Shown here: positions 1 to 7,824 of the stretch, piece after piece | How positions within the stretch are numbered: the first letter of the stretch is position 1 | How the letters are laid out: each line of letters begins with the position of its first letter | Assembly: GCF_003323735.1 (NCBI RefSeq) | Contig: NZ_QOIM01000028.1 | Span: 233,160 to 297,159 of the forward strand | From: Streptomyces reniochalinae | GTDB taxonomy: Bacteria > Actinomycetota > Actinomycetes > Streptomycetales > Streptomycetaceae | DNA length: 64,000 nucleotides | Direction: 5' to 3' | Program-made: the position numbers and the translations under genes | Notes under the pieces: generated by a model | Told to the model about the DNA's origin: nothing | What the model saw: only the letters and a program-made list of their open reading frames with translations | The model's database searches: none

Positions 1-1048
1 ACATGACGGCGAACGAGGAGATGAGGAACCCGCGGCGGGTGAACCTGGCCACGAACCACAGCCCGCCGACGCCGCCCAGCAGCAGGAAGACGTTGAGCAG
101 CCCGTTGCCGAGGAACTCCTCGTCCGCGAGCCCCAGGCGTGCCATGACCGTCGGCAGGAACGTGTAGATGGCGAAGTACGGGATGACCTGGCAGTTGTAG
201 TAGAGGACGCCGAAGAGGGTGTTCCTGCGGTGACGTCGGCGGAACAGCTCGCGGTAGTCGTGCGTTTCCTCGGGCTGCGCTCGCGTGAGGAGAGGGGAGA
301 GGTCGATCCCGGAGCCGATGTGCTTGGCGACCACCGCCTTGGCCTCGTCGACGCGTCCCCTGCTGATGAGCCAGCGCGGGGACTCGGGGGTGCCGACGCG
401 CATCAGCAGGACGAAGACCGCGGGGAGGGCGCTGCTGGCCAACAGCCACCGCCAGCTGTCTCCGCCGAAGTCGACCAGGTAGTTGCCGAGGAAGTAGGCG
501 GCGATGTACCCGACGGTCCACATCGCGGTGAGTGAGGCGAGGAGGCCGCCGCGGTAGCGGCGCGGGCAGAACTCGGCCACCAGCGTCGGGCCGAGGGCGT
601 AGTCGGCGCCGATGCCGAAGCCGATCAGGAGGCGCAGCACGAACAGTTCGGTGGGCCCGGTGACGAAGAACTGGGCCACGGAGGCGACCGTGATCAGCAG
701 GAAGTCCAGCATGTAGATCCGCTGTCTTCCGTAGCGGTCGGCGGCCCAGCCGAGCACGATGCTTCCCGCGAAGATGCCGATCAGCGCCGAGGCTCCGAGC
801 AGGCCCTGCCAGGCCGCGCCGAGTTGCATCTGCGGGGTGATCAGTGTCAGGGCGATGCCGATGATGCCCAGGTGGTAGCCGTCGGAGAAGTTCGCGCCGA
901 AGGTGAGCGCGGTGATCTTGATGTGGAAGCGGTTCAGGGGCGCGTCGTCGAGGGTCGGGGGCCCCTGCGGGGAGGCTGCCGCGCCGTCAGGCGGGCTGGG
1001 GGTGTTCGGCTGCTTCGGGGTGCGGGTGGCCTCGGGGACGTGTTCCAC
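1..1048 (-). CDS. MFS transporter, sugar-porter/aromatic-acid-symporter type (partial)
   Basis: Membrane transporter of the major facilitator superfamily, cut by the left window edge; about 349 N-terminal codons are visible. After a Pro-rich cytoplasmic N-terminus the first helices show the family loop signature GWAADRYGRQR between TM2 and TM3, and RLLIGFGIGADY followed by a FCPRRYRGG loop, which resemble SP/AAHS members (sugar, benzoate or other organic-acid proton symporters). I chose GTG at 1048 because AGGAG lies just upstream; an in-frame ATG at 1078 has no ribosome binding site. It is divergent from the aromatic amino acid lyase relative at 1136, so import of that enzyme's substrate (an amino acid or aryl acid) is a reasonable inference. 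Substrate is not determinable from sequence. Confidence 0.85.
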   Translation of the reverse strand, partial: MEHVPEATRTPKQPNTPSPPDGAAASPQGPPTLDDAPLNRFHIKITALTFGANFSDGYHLGIIGIALTLITPQMQLGAAWQGLLGASALIGIFAGSIVLGWAADRYGRQRIYMLDFLLITVASVAQFFVTGPTELFVLRLLIGFGIGADYALGPTLVAEFCPRRYRGGLLASLTAMWTVGYIAAYFLGNYLVDFGGDSWRWLLASSALPAVFVLLMRVGTPESPRWLISRGRVDEAKAVVAKHIGSGIDLSPLLTRAQPEETHDYRELFRRRHRRNTLFGVLYYNCQVIPYFAIYTFLPTVMARLGLADEEFLGNGLLNVFLLLGGVGGLWFVARFTRRGFLISSFAVM

Positions 1049-1110
1049 GGCTTTCTCCTCAGACTTGCCAAGCACCATGAATGGAGGATTTCATGCAGCC
1101 TCAGAGGTGA

Positions 1111-1120
1111 ATAGATCTAT
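1111..1120. promoter_or_regulatory. Perfect palindrome in divergent promoter region
   Basis: ATAGATCTAT is a perfect 10-bp palindrome in the 87-bp gap between the divergent transporter and lyase genes. It is AT-rich against a GC-rich background and lies 15 bp before the lyase start, a position suited to an operator (GntR-like sites have this style). No regulator gene is adjacent, so its binder is unknown. Confidence 0.35.
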
Positions 1121-1135
1121 GTCAAGGGGTGGGTG

Positions 1136-2587
1136 ATGACCGACAGCAGCACTGTCCGCATCGACGGTCGGCACCTGCGCTGTGCCGACGTCGTCCGCGT
1201 GGCACGCCGGAGCGCGTGGGCGAAGCTCGACGACGCAGCGCTCGTAAGGGCCCGCGAAGCCTACGTGGTGGCGCGGGACATCGGCGCCAAGAGAGCCGTC
1301 TACGGGCGGACGACCGGCGTCGGAGCGAACCGGCACGACGTCGTCGACCCCGACTCCGCCGACCAGCACGGCCTGCGCCTCCTCAGCAGCCACGCGGGCG
1401 GCACGGGCGAGCCGGCAGCCGACCCCCTCGTCCGCTCGACCCTGCTGATCCGCCTCAACCAGCTCGCCGCGGCCGGCAGCGGGGTCCACCCCCGCCTCCT
1501 GGAGGCCCTGTCCGGCGCGCTGCGCGTCGGCGCCCTCCCGCGCGTGCACTCCCTCGGCGCCATCGGCACCGGTGACCTCAGCGCGCTCGCCGAGATCGCC
1601 CTGACGCTCGCCGGGCGGCGCCCCTGGGCCGTGGGCTCCCTCCCTCCGGTGCCGATCAGCCCCGGCGACGCCCTGGCGTTCATCTCGAGCAACGCCGCCA
1701 CCCTCGCGGAGTCCGTACTGGCGTGGCACGACCTGCGCGAGCTGCTCCACTCCAGCCACCTCGTCGCGGGGCTGTCCTACTGCGCGCTCGGCGGTTCACC
1801 CGAAGCGTTCAGCGCTCGCGTCCACGCGCAGCGGCCGCACCCCGGATCCGTGCGCAGCGCCGCCGAGATGCGCCGCATCCTGTGGGGCGACGACGAGCCC
1901 CGGGCCGGCCGCAGGCTGCAGGACCCCTTCGGGCTGCGTGCGTTCCCCCAGGTTCAGGGGCCGGCGCTGGACGCTGTCGACTCCCTGGAGAGCGTGCTGA
2001 CCACCGACCTCAACGCCGCCGCGGAGAACCCGTTCATCGACATCGACACGGAGAACGCCTACCACCACGGACACTTCTCCACGGCCTACCTCGCGCTGTC
2101 GCTCGACCACCTGAGGGCCGCGCTCCACCACGTCGCGGAGCTGTCGGCGGCTCGGCTCGGCGACCTGGTCGAACCAGAGCTGACGGGGCTGTCCCCGTTC
2201 CTGGCCGCCGGGCCGTCCGGCAGTTCGGGCATCATGATCCTCGAATACGTCGCCCACGACGCCCTCAGCCAGTTGCGGCACGCGGCCGCACCGGTCACTT
2301 TGGGAACGGCCGTCATCTCCCGCGGCCTGGAGGACCACGCCAGCTTCTCCACCCAGGCGGCGCGCAGCACCTCCGCCGCGATCGGCGCCTACCGTACCGT
2401 GCTCGCGTGCGAACTGCTGGCCGCCGTACGGGCGCTGCGGCTCAGGTCCGGGGAACTGCCGCACGCCCCGGTCGCGGAGGCGTTCCGCATCGCTGCGGCG
2501 TCCCTGCCGATGGTCGCCGAGGACCACCCGTTGACGGAAGAGATCGCCCAGGCCGAACAGCTCGTGGCCGGGTTCGCCGCTCTGTGA
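1136..2587 (+). CDS. Aromatic amino acid ammonia-lyase family protein with altered MIO motif
   Basis: 483-residue member of the histidine/phenylalanine/tyrosine ammonia-lyase and aminomutase fold. Family landmarks: VYGRTTGVG near residue 56 (catalytic Tyr), GDL at 146-148, QDPFGLRAFPQVQG (in typical lyases QDPYSxRxxPQVxG), a AENPF segment, and LEDHASFSTQAAR near the C-terminus. The residues that normally cyclise to the MIO electrophile (Ala-Ser-Gly before GDL) read Gly-Thr-Gly at 144-146, and the conserved Tyr-Ser of the QDPYS motif is Phe-Gly. This is therefore either a lyase using a Thr-derived or no MIO, or a repurposed relative; histidase should not be assumed. Start: GTG 1133 and ATG 1136 both follow AAGGGG; ATG preferred. 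Divergent from the transporter at 1048. Confidence 0.85.
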   Translation: MTDSSTVRIDGRHLRCADVVRVARRSAWAKLDDAALVRAREAYVVARDIGAKRAVYGRTTGVGANRHDVVDPDSADQHGLRLLSSHAGGTGEPAADPLVRSTLLIRLNQLAAAGSGVHPRLLEALSGALRVGALPRVHSLGAIGTGDLSALAEIALTLAGRRPWAVGSLPPVPISPGDALAFISSNAATLAESVLAWHDLRELLHSSHLVAGLSYCALGGSPEAFSARVHAQRPHPGSVRSAAEMRRILWGDDEPRAGRRLQDPFGLRAFPQVQGPALDAVDSLESVLTTDLNAAAENPFIDIDTENAYHHGHFSTAYLALSLDHLRAALHHVAELSAARLGDLVEPELTGLSPFLAAGPSGSSGIMILEYVAHDALSQLRHAAAPVTLGTAVISRGLEDHASFSTQAARSTSAAIGAYRTVLACELLAAVRALRLRSGELPHAPVAEAFRIAAASLPMVAEDHPLTEEIAQAEQLVAGFAAL

Positions 2588-2660
2588 GCGGCGTCCCGTG
2601 CAGCGACGCGCCGCTGGGTGAGGACCGCTCCGCCCAGCACACAAGGGGCCGCGGCGCGAC

Positions 2661-2697
2661 GGAGGGGGTCAGGCCGCCGCGCGCCCTGACCCCCTCC
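2661..2697. terminator. Bidirectional hairpin terminator
   Basis: Perfect 13-bp inverted repeat (GGAGGGGGTCAGG and its complement) with an 11-nt loop, between the converging stops at 2587 and 2707. Position and stem strength suit a shared terminator; there is no T-tract, as is common in actinomycetes. Confidence 0.8.
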
Positions 2698-2706
2698 GGG
2701 TGGCGC

Positions 2707-3198
2707 TCACGGCGCCGGCTGGACCGGCACTTCCCGCACTTCCTCGCCCGCCGCGTACACCGCCAGACGTCGGGCGACCGGCTCGGTCAGGTCGCCGTGC
2801 GCGACGGCTCGCGCCTGTGGCGGGGCGAGCCGTACGTCATCTCCGACGGTGGTCTCCGCGGCCTGTAGGGGCAACTCGTCGGCTCTCTCGTCGAGAAGCT
2901 CGGCGGCTCGGAGGACATCGTCGGGTGCGGGCACCAGCGCGTCGGCGACCAGATGACGGCGACGGCCGCTCGGCTCACCGTCCGGGTCCACGGTGTCGTA
3001 CCACCAGCCGTCGTCCTGGCCCCAGAACAGTGCCCACCGCCCGTCGCACTCCACCGAGATCTCCAGCAGGGCCGAGGCGTCGGGTGTGGGCGGCTCCAGG
3101 CTGGTCGCGCCGGCACGGTCCCCGAAGGCGCGTGTGACGGCGCGCAGGTAGGGGGCATGGGCGCATTCAAAGAGCACGCCCGCGAGAAGGTCAGTCAT
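2707..3198 (-). CDS. Hypothetical protein (DUF6292-like?)
   Basis: 163-residue acidic soluble protein. No signal peptide or membrane segment is visible. The central part (residues about 40-75) carries a Trp-rich stretch with WALFWGQDDGWWYDTV, followed by a region rich in Asp/Glu and Ala. The layout, an N-terminal PYLRAV segment then a Trp-containing beta region, resembles small actinomycete proteins annotated DUF6292, but I cannot confirm this. ATG at 3198 chosen because the downstream sequence has clear coding character, while upstream sequence in frame is low-complexity and includes the heptamer repeat. Its ribosome binding site is weak. Function unknown. Confidence 0.6.
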   Translation of the reverse strand: MTDLLAGVLFECAHAPYLRAVTRAFGDRAGATSLEPPTPDASALLEISVECDGRWALFWGQDDGWWYDTVDPDGEPSGRRRHLVADALVPAPDDVLRAAELLDERADELPLQAAETTVGDDVRLAPPQARAVAHGDLTEPVARRLAVYAAGEEVREVPVQPAP

Positions 3199-3332
3199 AG
3201 CGGCAGCATCACCCCTGCCCCGGTCCCGAGCCGCGGGGCGCGCGGAAGACGCACGGATTAACACCCTCTCGCGCGCCCGCCCACATGCCGGCGGGACGGT
3301 ACCGAGGCGACCGGCACAGGGTCGTGCCGCTG

Positions 3333-3374
3333 CCCGCTGCCCGCTGCCCGCTGCCCGCTGCCCGCTGCCCGCTG
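3333..3374. repeat. Heptanucleotide tandem repeat, six copies of CCCGCTG
   Basis: Six exact head-to-tail copies of CCCGCTG, preceded by a partial copy, in the gap between the hypothetical gene (start 3198) and the end of the GNAT gene (3435). Seven is not a multiple of three, so it is not a coding repeat; it looks like a slippage-prone intergenic array. A second heptamer array lies at 26211. Confidence 0.9.
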
Positions 3375-3434
3375 CCGGCGTTCGGCCCCCGGACGTGCGC
3401 GGCGCACGCCGAGGTCGCCGTCGGGGCGACCTGG

Positions 3435-4136
3435 TCACGGCGTGCGGAAGCCCCGGAACGTCACATGCCTCCTGAACTGGAAGCCGAGCCTTTCGTAGAG
3501 GGCGATCGCGCCGGTGTTCGCCTCGGCCGCGTGCAGGAAGGGGGTTTCGCCACGGGCCATGATCCGCGCCACGAGCGCACGCACCACACGGGCCGCGTGT
3601 CCTCGCCCGCGCGCTTCGGGAGCCGTGCACACCGCGCTGATCTCGGCCCAGCCCGGCGGCCGCAGTCGTTCTCCCGCCATCGCCACCAGGGCGCCGTTCT
3701 CGCGGACGCCGAGATAGGTGCCGAGTTCGTGGGTGCGCTGCCGAAAGGGTCCTGGCCGCGTGCGGGCGACGAGATCGAGCATCTCGGGCACGCTCTCCGC
3801 CCCCAGCTCGACCACGCCGGTGGCGGCGCCCGTAGGTGGCGGGGCGAGGCGGTCGCTGTCGGACCACACCATCTGGCGGCCTTCCAGGACGAAGACCGGT
3901 TCCCAGTCCCGAGGCGGGGCCGCCGGGCAGCTGAACATGTCGGCGAGCTGTCCTCGACCCAGCAGCCGGGCCAGGTCCACCCACTGCCCGGGTCCCGGAT
4001 CGGCGCCGACGGAGGAGAAGGTCGCGACTTCGGGCAGAAAGCCGGCGACCCGGCCGAGGCGGCGGGCGAGGTGCGCGTGGTGCCCGCGGAGCGAGGCACC
4101 CACCGGGTCGTCGAGTGCGGCGGCGTCGCGCTTCAT
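3435..4136 (-). CDS. GNAT family N-acetyltransferase (FR47-like)
   Basis: 233-residue acetyl-CoA-dependent acetyltransferase. The C-terminal half has the GNAT fold: an AEISAVCTAPEARGRGHAARVVRALV stretch containing the acetyl-CoA pyrophosphate-binding R/Q-x-x-G-x-G/A motif (ARGRGHA), then ANTGAIALYERLGFQFRRHVTFRGF at the end, a standard FR47-type C-terminus. The N-terminal half is a divergent GNAT-like or substrate domain. An alternative GTG-type start at 4196 would add 20 basic residues; ATG 4136 (MKRDAAAL) is preferred on composition. Substrate unknown. The gene stands alone, divergent from the TetR gene at 4381. Confidence 0.85.
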   Translation of the reverse strand: MKRDAAALDDPVGASLRGHHAHLARRLGRVAGFLPEVATFSSVGADPGPGQWVDLARLLGRGQLADMFSCPAAPPRDWEPVFVLEGRQMVWSDSDRLAPPPTGAATGVVELGAESVPEMLDLVARTRPGPFRQRTHELGTYLGVRENGALVAMAGERLRPPGWAEISAVCTAPEARGRGHAARVVRALVARIMARGETPFLHAAEANTGAIALYERLGFQFRRHVTFRGFRTP

Positions 4137-4380
4137 CGTGGTGCTTCGCCTTTCGTGTCCTACGGGGTGACGGTGGCGGATCCGACGGGCGACCAACCCG
4201 CCGTGCCGATCATCCTACGGATGGGCGGGCCGGCCCCGGGCCGAGGAGCCGCCGTGGACGGACCCCGTCGCCGCGCACCACCGCCGCCCGGCGGTGGCGC
4301 GCAGCGGATTTCCGCGGCGCAGCGGATCGATAAGTTCGAGCCACAATGAGTGGTGCTTTCCATGGCCGGAAGGGGACGAG

Positions 4381-4995
4381 GTGACTGACGGATTCAAGCG
4401 CCGCACGCCGAGCCGGTGGGGGGAGGGCGGCGCACTGCGCGAGGAGATCCTCGCGGCCGCCGCACGACTGTTGGCGGAGTCCGGCCGCGAAGGGGACCTC
4501 TCCCTGCGTGCGGTCGCCCGTGAGGTCGGTATCTCGGCCCCCAGCATCTACCTGCACTTCGAGGACCGTGCGGAGCTGGTGTCCACGCTCACGCGACGGG
4601 CGTACGAACGGCTGGTCGCCGACCTGCGAGCGGCCGGGGAGCGGGGGGCGGTCGACGGGCCGCGGGCGGGGTTGCGTGCCATGACCCTGCGGTATTGCCG
4701 GCTGGCTCTGGACAACCCGAGGCTCTACCGGCTGATGTTCGGCATCGAGCGGATCGAGGTTCCCCGCGAGGAGCTGGCCTCCCACCCGCTGTGGCTGGTG
4801 GCCGAGGCGTGGCACGACGCCGTCGCGGCCTGTCGGCGCGGGGCGTCGGAGTCCGACGACAGGCGGGTGGCCAGGTTGCTGTGGTTCTCCCTGCACGGGG
4901 TGGTGGCGATGGCCATGTCCACGCCGTTCCAGGCGGACCGCCAGGCGTTGGAGGAAATGGCCGACGACCTCCTCGACTTGGCGCTGACCAGATGA
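4381..4995 (+). CDS. TetR/AcrR family transcriptional regulator
   Basis: 204-residue one-component regulator. Residues about 15-65 form the TetR helix-turn-helix (LREEILAAAARLL, LSLRAVAREVGISAPSIYLHFEDRAELV), and the C-terminal domain with LDNPRLYRLMFG resembles the WHG/TetR_C_33 type. GTG at 4381 sits 4 bp after AAGGGGACGAG, deciding the start over upstream in-frame codons. It lies 97 bp before the P450 gene in the same direction, with dyads between them, so it probably represses the P450/ferredoxin/reductase operon in response to a small hydrophobic ligand. Confidence 0.9.
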   Translation: MTDGFKRRTPSRWGEGGALREEILAAAARLLAESGREGDLSLRAVAREVGISAPSIYLHFEDRAELVSTLTRRAYERLVADLRAAGERGAVDGPRAGLRAMTLRYCRLALDNPRLYRLMFGIERIEVPREELASHPLWLVAEAWHDAVAACRRGASESDDRRVARLLWFSLHGVVAMAMSTPFQADRQALEEMADDLLDLALTR

Positions 4996-5009
4996 CATGG
5001 GTGCCGCCG

Positions 5010-5054
5010 ATCACTTCGGGCCAAGTGATTGCCCAAGGCACCTAACGGTGTTAG
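5010..5054. promoter_or_regulatory. Candidate TetR operators upstream of P450 operon
   Basis: Two dyads lie between the TetR stop and the P450 start: ATCACTT-N6-AAGTGAT (5010-5029, perfect 7-bp arms) and CTAAC-GGT-GTTAG (5042-5054, perfect 5-bp arms). The second closely resembles the CTAAC/GTTAG core of the operator at 11314. Either could bind the adjacent TetR protein; inference from position and symmetry only. Confidence 0.5.
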
Positions 5055-5092
5055 CAAAGGAAGGACGCAATTCCTCTGCCGTGGAGGCATGT

Positions 5093-6325
5093 ATGACGGA
5101 GACAGTGGCGGACACCGCAGCCGGACTGCCCGGATTTCCTTCACCCAGGGCAGCGGGGTGCCCCTTCGACCCCCCGCCGGCCCTTCGTCCCCCGCACGCG
5201 GACCGACCTGTCTCCCGCGTGCGAATCTGGGACGGCACGCAGCCGTGGCTGATCACTCGTCACGAAGACCTGCGCGCACTGCTGAACGACCCACGGGTCA
5301 GTGCCGACTGCACTCGCGACGGCTATCCGCACAGGTCCGCCTCGATGCAGGGCAGCGACCCCGCCACCCAGACCTTCCTGACCATGGACGATCCGGAGCA
5401 CGCCCGGATGCGCCGGATGGTGACGTCCCCCTTCGCCATCAAGAAGATGGAGGCCCTGCGGCCGGCCATCCAGAAGATCGTCGACGACCTGATCGACGCG
5501 CTGCTCGCGGGCCCCCGGCCGGTCGACCTCGTCGAGGCGTTCGCGCTGCCCGTCCCCAGCCTCGTCATCTGCGCGCTGCTCGGTGTGCCGTACGAGAAGC
5601 ACGACTTCTTCCAGCGCAACACCAGGGTCATCGTCCGCCGCACCTCCACGCCCGAGGAGGTGGCAGCGGCGAACAAGGCGCTCGTCGACTACATGGACGA
5701 CCTCCTTGGTGACAAGCTCGCGCGGCCCGCCGACGACCTCTTGTCCACCCTGGCCACCGAGCGCGTCGCCACCGGCGAGATGACGCGGCGCGAAGCAGCG
5801 CGCATGGGTAACCTCCTGCTCGCCGCGGGCCACGAGACCACCGCCAACATGATCGCTCTGGGCACCGTCGCGCTGCTGCGGAACCCCGACCAACTCGCCC
5901 GGCTACGGGACTTTGAGGACGACCCCAAGGCCGTCGCGGGCGCGGTCGAGGAACTCCTCCGCTACCTGAACATCACCCACTCCGGGCGCCGTCGCGTGGC
6001 GCTGGAGGACATCGAGATCGGTGGCGAGACCATCCGCGCCGGTGAAGGCATCATCTTCGCCAACGACATCGCCAACCGGGACCCGGACGCCTTTCCCGGG
6101 CCCGACCGGCTCGACATCGGACGGGACGCCCGCCGCCACGTCGCCTTCGGCTACGGCGTGCACCAGTGCCTCGGCCAGCCGCTCGCCCGCGTCGAGCTCC
6201 AGATCGTCTACAGCACGCTGTACCGCCGCATCCCCACCCTGGCGCTGGCCACCCCGTTCGAGCAGCTCGAGTTCAAGCACGACGGCATCGTCTACGGCGT
6301 CTACAAGCTCCCCGTCACCTGGTAA
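5093..6325 (+). CDS. Cytochrome P450 (CYP105-like)
   Basis: 410-residue soluble class I P450 that oxygenates a hydrophobic substrate using electrons from the ferredoxin encoded next. Landmarks: FLTMDDPEHARMRRMV (C-helix region), I-helix oxygen-activation motif AAGHETTANM, K-helix ExxR within EELLRYL, and heme-binding loop FGYGVHQCLGQPLAR with the Cys thiolate. Length and the MTETVADTAAGLPGFPSPRAAGCPFDPPP N-terminus match the Streptomyces CYP105 type. ATG 5093 follows GGAGG. First gene of a three-gene operon (36 bp to the ferredoxin). CYP105s act on xenobiotics, vitamin D, macrolides or in host biosynthesis; the natural substrate here is unknown. Confidence 0.93.
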   Translation: MTETVADTAAGLPGFPSPRAAGCPFDPPPALRPPHADRPVSRVRIWDGTQPWLITRHEDLRALLNDPRVSADCTRDGYPHRSASMQGSDPATQTFLTMDDPEHARMRRMVTSPFAIKKMEALRPAIQKIVDDLIDALLAGPRPVDLVEAFALPVPSLVICALLGVPYEKHDFFQRNTRVIVRRTSTPEEVAAANKALVDYMDDLLGDKLARPADDLLSTLATERVATGEMTRREAARMGNLLLAAGHETTANMIALGTVALLRNPDQLARLRDFEDDPKAVAGAVEELLRYLNITHSGRRRVALEDIEIGGETIRAGEGIIFANDIANRDPDAFPGPDRLDIGRDARRHVAFGYGVHQCLGQPLARVELQIVYSTLYRRIPTLALATPFEQLEFKHDGIVYGVYKLPVTW

Positions 6326-6361
6326 CCCTTCGCCGCCCTCGACGAGAGAAGTGAGTAACCC

Positions 6362-6556
6362 ATGCGTGTGGAAGTCGACCAGCCCAAGTGCGTCGCGTCC
6401 GGGCAGTGCGTCCTGGCGGCCCCCGACGTCTTCGACCAGGACGACGACGGCATCGTCGTGACGCTGAACGACCGTCCGGACACCGGCATGCACGACGACG
6501 TGCGGGAAGCGGCGGCGCTCTGCCCGGCCGCCGTCATCAGCCTGGTGGAGAAGTGA
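6362..6556 (+). CDS. [3Fe-4S] ferredoxin, P450 redox partner
   Basis: 64-residue ferredoxin. Cys10 and Cys16 (CVASGQC, with a non-ligand between) and the later CP pair (AALCPAA) form the three-cysteine pattern of the [3Fe-4S] ferredoxins that feed CYP105-type P450s. It transfers one electron at a time from the reductase encoded immediately downstream to the P450 upstream. Its stop overlaps the reductase GTG start (GTGA), so the two are translationally coupled. Confidence 0.93.
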   Translation: MRVEVDQPKCVASGQCVLAAPDVFDQDDDGIVVTLNDRPDTGMHDDVREAAALCPAAVISLVEK

Positions 6557-7770
6557 CACCCTCGCCGCCGCCGCGACGCGTCGTCATAGCAGGAGCCTCG
6601 GCGGCCGGACTGTCCGCCGCCGAGACCCTGCGCCGAGAGGGCTTCGCGGGCACGGTCACCCTCGTCGGCCAGGAGCGGCACCTTCCTTACGACCGCCCGC
6701 CGCTGTCCAAACAGGTTCTGACCGGGGCCTGGCCCGCCGCGCGCACGGCACTGCGCACAGCGGAAGACCTGCGGGCGCTCGACATCGACCTGCGGCTCGG
6801 TACGGCCGCGGCCGCACTCTCGCCCGCTGCCCGGACGGTCACCCTGGCCGACGGCACGGACATCGGCTACGACGCGCTGATCGTCGCCACGGGGGTCCGC
6901 CCCCGGCTGCTGCCGTGGTGCGGCACTCCGGGCGTGCACGTGCTCCGCGACCTGCGGGACGCCCTCGGCCTGCGGCAACGGCTGACCGCTGGACGGCGGT
7001 TGGTCGTGGTCGGCGCCGGGTTCCTCGGCGCGGAGGTCGCCTCCGCGGCGCGCACCCTCGATGTGGACGTGACCCTCGTCGAACCCGCCGCCGTCCCCCT
7101 CGCACACGCCGTCGGACACCGAGTCGGCGCCCACCTGGCCCAGTTGCACCGAGACCACGGGGTCGACCTGCGTCTGGGTACGCAGGTCGCCGAGATCGCC
7201 GCCGGGACCGGCCGGGTCACCGGGGTCCGCCTGTCAGACGGAACCTCGCTCCCGGCCGACGACGTGCTGGTGGCTGTCGGATCCGAACCCAACACCGCAT
7301 GGCTGCGGGGGAGCGGACTGCGGCTGTCCGACGGTGTGGTGTGCGACGAGTACAACGCCGCCGCCCCCGGGGTGTACGCGGCAGGCGACGTGGCCCGCTG
7401 GCACCACACGCTGTTCGACACCTTGATGCGCGTCGAGCACCGCACCAACGCCGCCGAACAGGGCATGTCCGCGGCACGCAACCTGCTGCGGCCCGAGCAG
7501 GCAGCGCCGTTCGTCCCCATCCCGTACTTCTGGTCGGACCAGCACGGCAGGAAGATCCAGGCCTACGGCCAGGTGCGCGGCCATGACGAGGCGCGGGTGG
7601 TGGAGGGCGATCTGGCCGACGGCCGCTTCCTTGTCCTCTACCGCACCGGCCGCACCCTCACCGGCGCCCTCGCCGTGGGCATGCCGCCGAAGGCACTCCG
7701 CCGGTGGCGGGCCGCCATAGCCGCCGGAGCGGACTGGCACACCCTCACCACGGACTCCCTCGTCGCCTGA
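6553..7770 (+). CDS. NAD(P)H-dependent ferredoxin reductase (FAD)
   Basis: 405-residue flavoprotein of the putidaredoxin/rhodocoxin reductase type. FAD-binding dinucleotide fold at the N-terminus (VVIAGASAAGLSAAETL), the LPYDRPPLSK segment, a second GxGxxG for NAD(P)H (VVVGAGFLGAEVAS), and the GVYAAGDVA flavin-contact motif. C-terminal reductase domain ends in VPYFWSDQHG-like IPYFWSDQHGRKIQ. GTG at 6553 overlaps the ferredoxin stop by 4 bp and follows GGAG. Completes a self-sufficient electron chain NAD(P)H to reductase to ferredoxin to P450. Having all three genes together is less common for CYP105s than P450 plus ferredoxin alone. Confidence 0.92.
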   Translation: MTPSPPPRRVVIAGASAAGLSAAETLRREGFAGTVTLVGQERHLPYDRPPLSKQVLTGAWPAARTALRTAEDLRALDIDLRLGTAAAALSPAARTVTLADGTDIGYDALIVATGVRPRLLPWCGTPGVHVLRDLRDALGLRQRLTAGRRLVVVGAGFLGAEVASAARTLDVDVTLVEPAAVPLAHAVGHRVGAHLAQLHRDHGVDLRLGTQVAEIAAGTGRVTGVRLSDGTSLPADDVLVAVGSEPNTAWLRGSGLRLSDGVVCDEYNAAAPGVYAAGDVARWHHTLFDTLMRVEHRTNAAEQGMSAARNLLRPEQAAPFVPIPYFWSDQHGRKIQAYGQVRGHDEARVVEGDLADGRFLVLYRTGRTLTGALAVGMPPKALRRWRAAIAAGADWHTLTTDSLVA

Positions 7771-7781
7771 CGGAGCGTTGC

Positions 7782-7802
7782 CGTGACCGCTCACGGGTCA
7801 CG
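7782..7802. terminator. Candidate terminator between converging genes
   Basis: CGTGACC, 7-nt loop, GGTCACG: a perfect 7-bp dyad between the reductase stop (7770) and the TOPRIM gene stop (7825). Short stem, so moderate support. Confidence 0.45.
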
Positions 7803-7824
7803 CGGTCTCTCGGTTCCGGGCGGG

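Noticed and set aside
1136..2587. Calling this gene hutH (histidase)
   Set aside because: The MIO triad and the YS pair are not conserved, no hut genes are adjacent, and the substrate cannot be assigned.
3333..3374. Interpreting the heptamer array as a CRISPR
   Set aside because: Units are 7 bp with no spacers.
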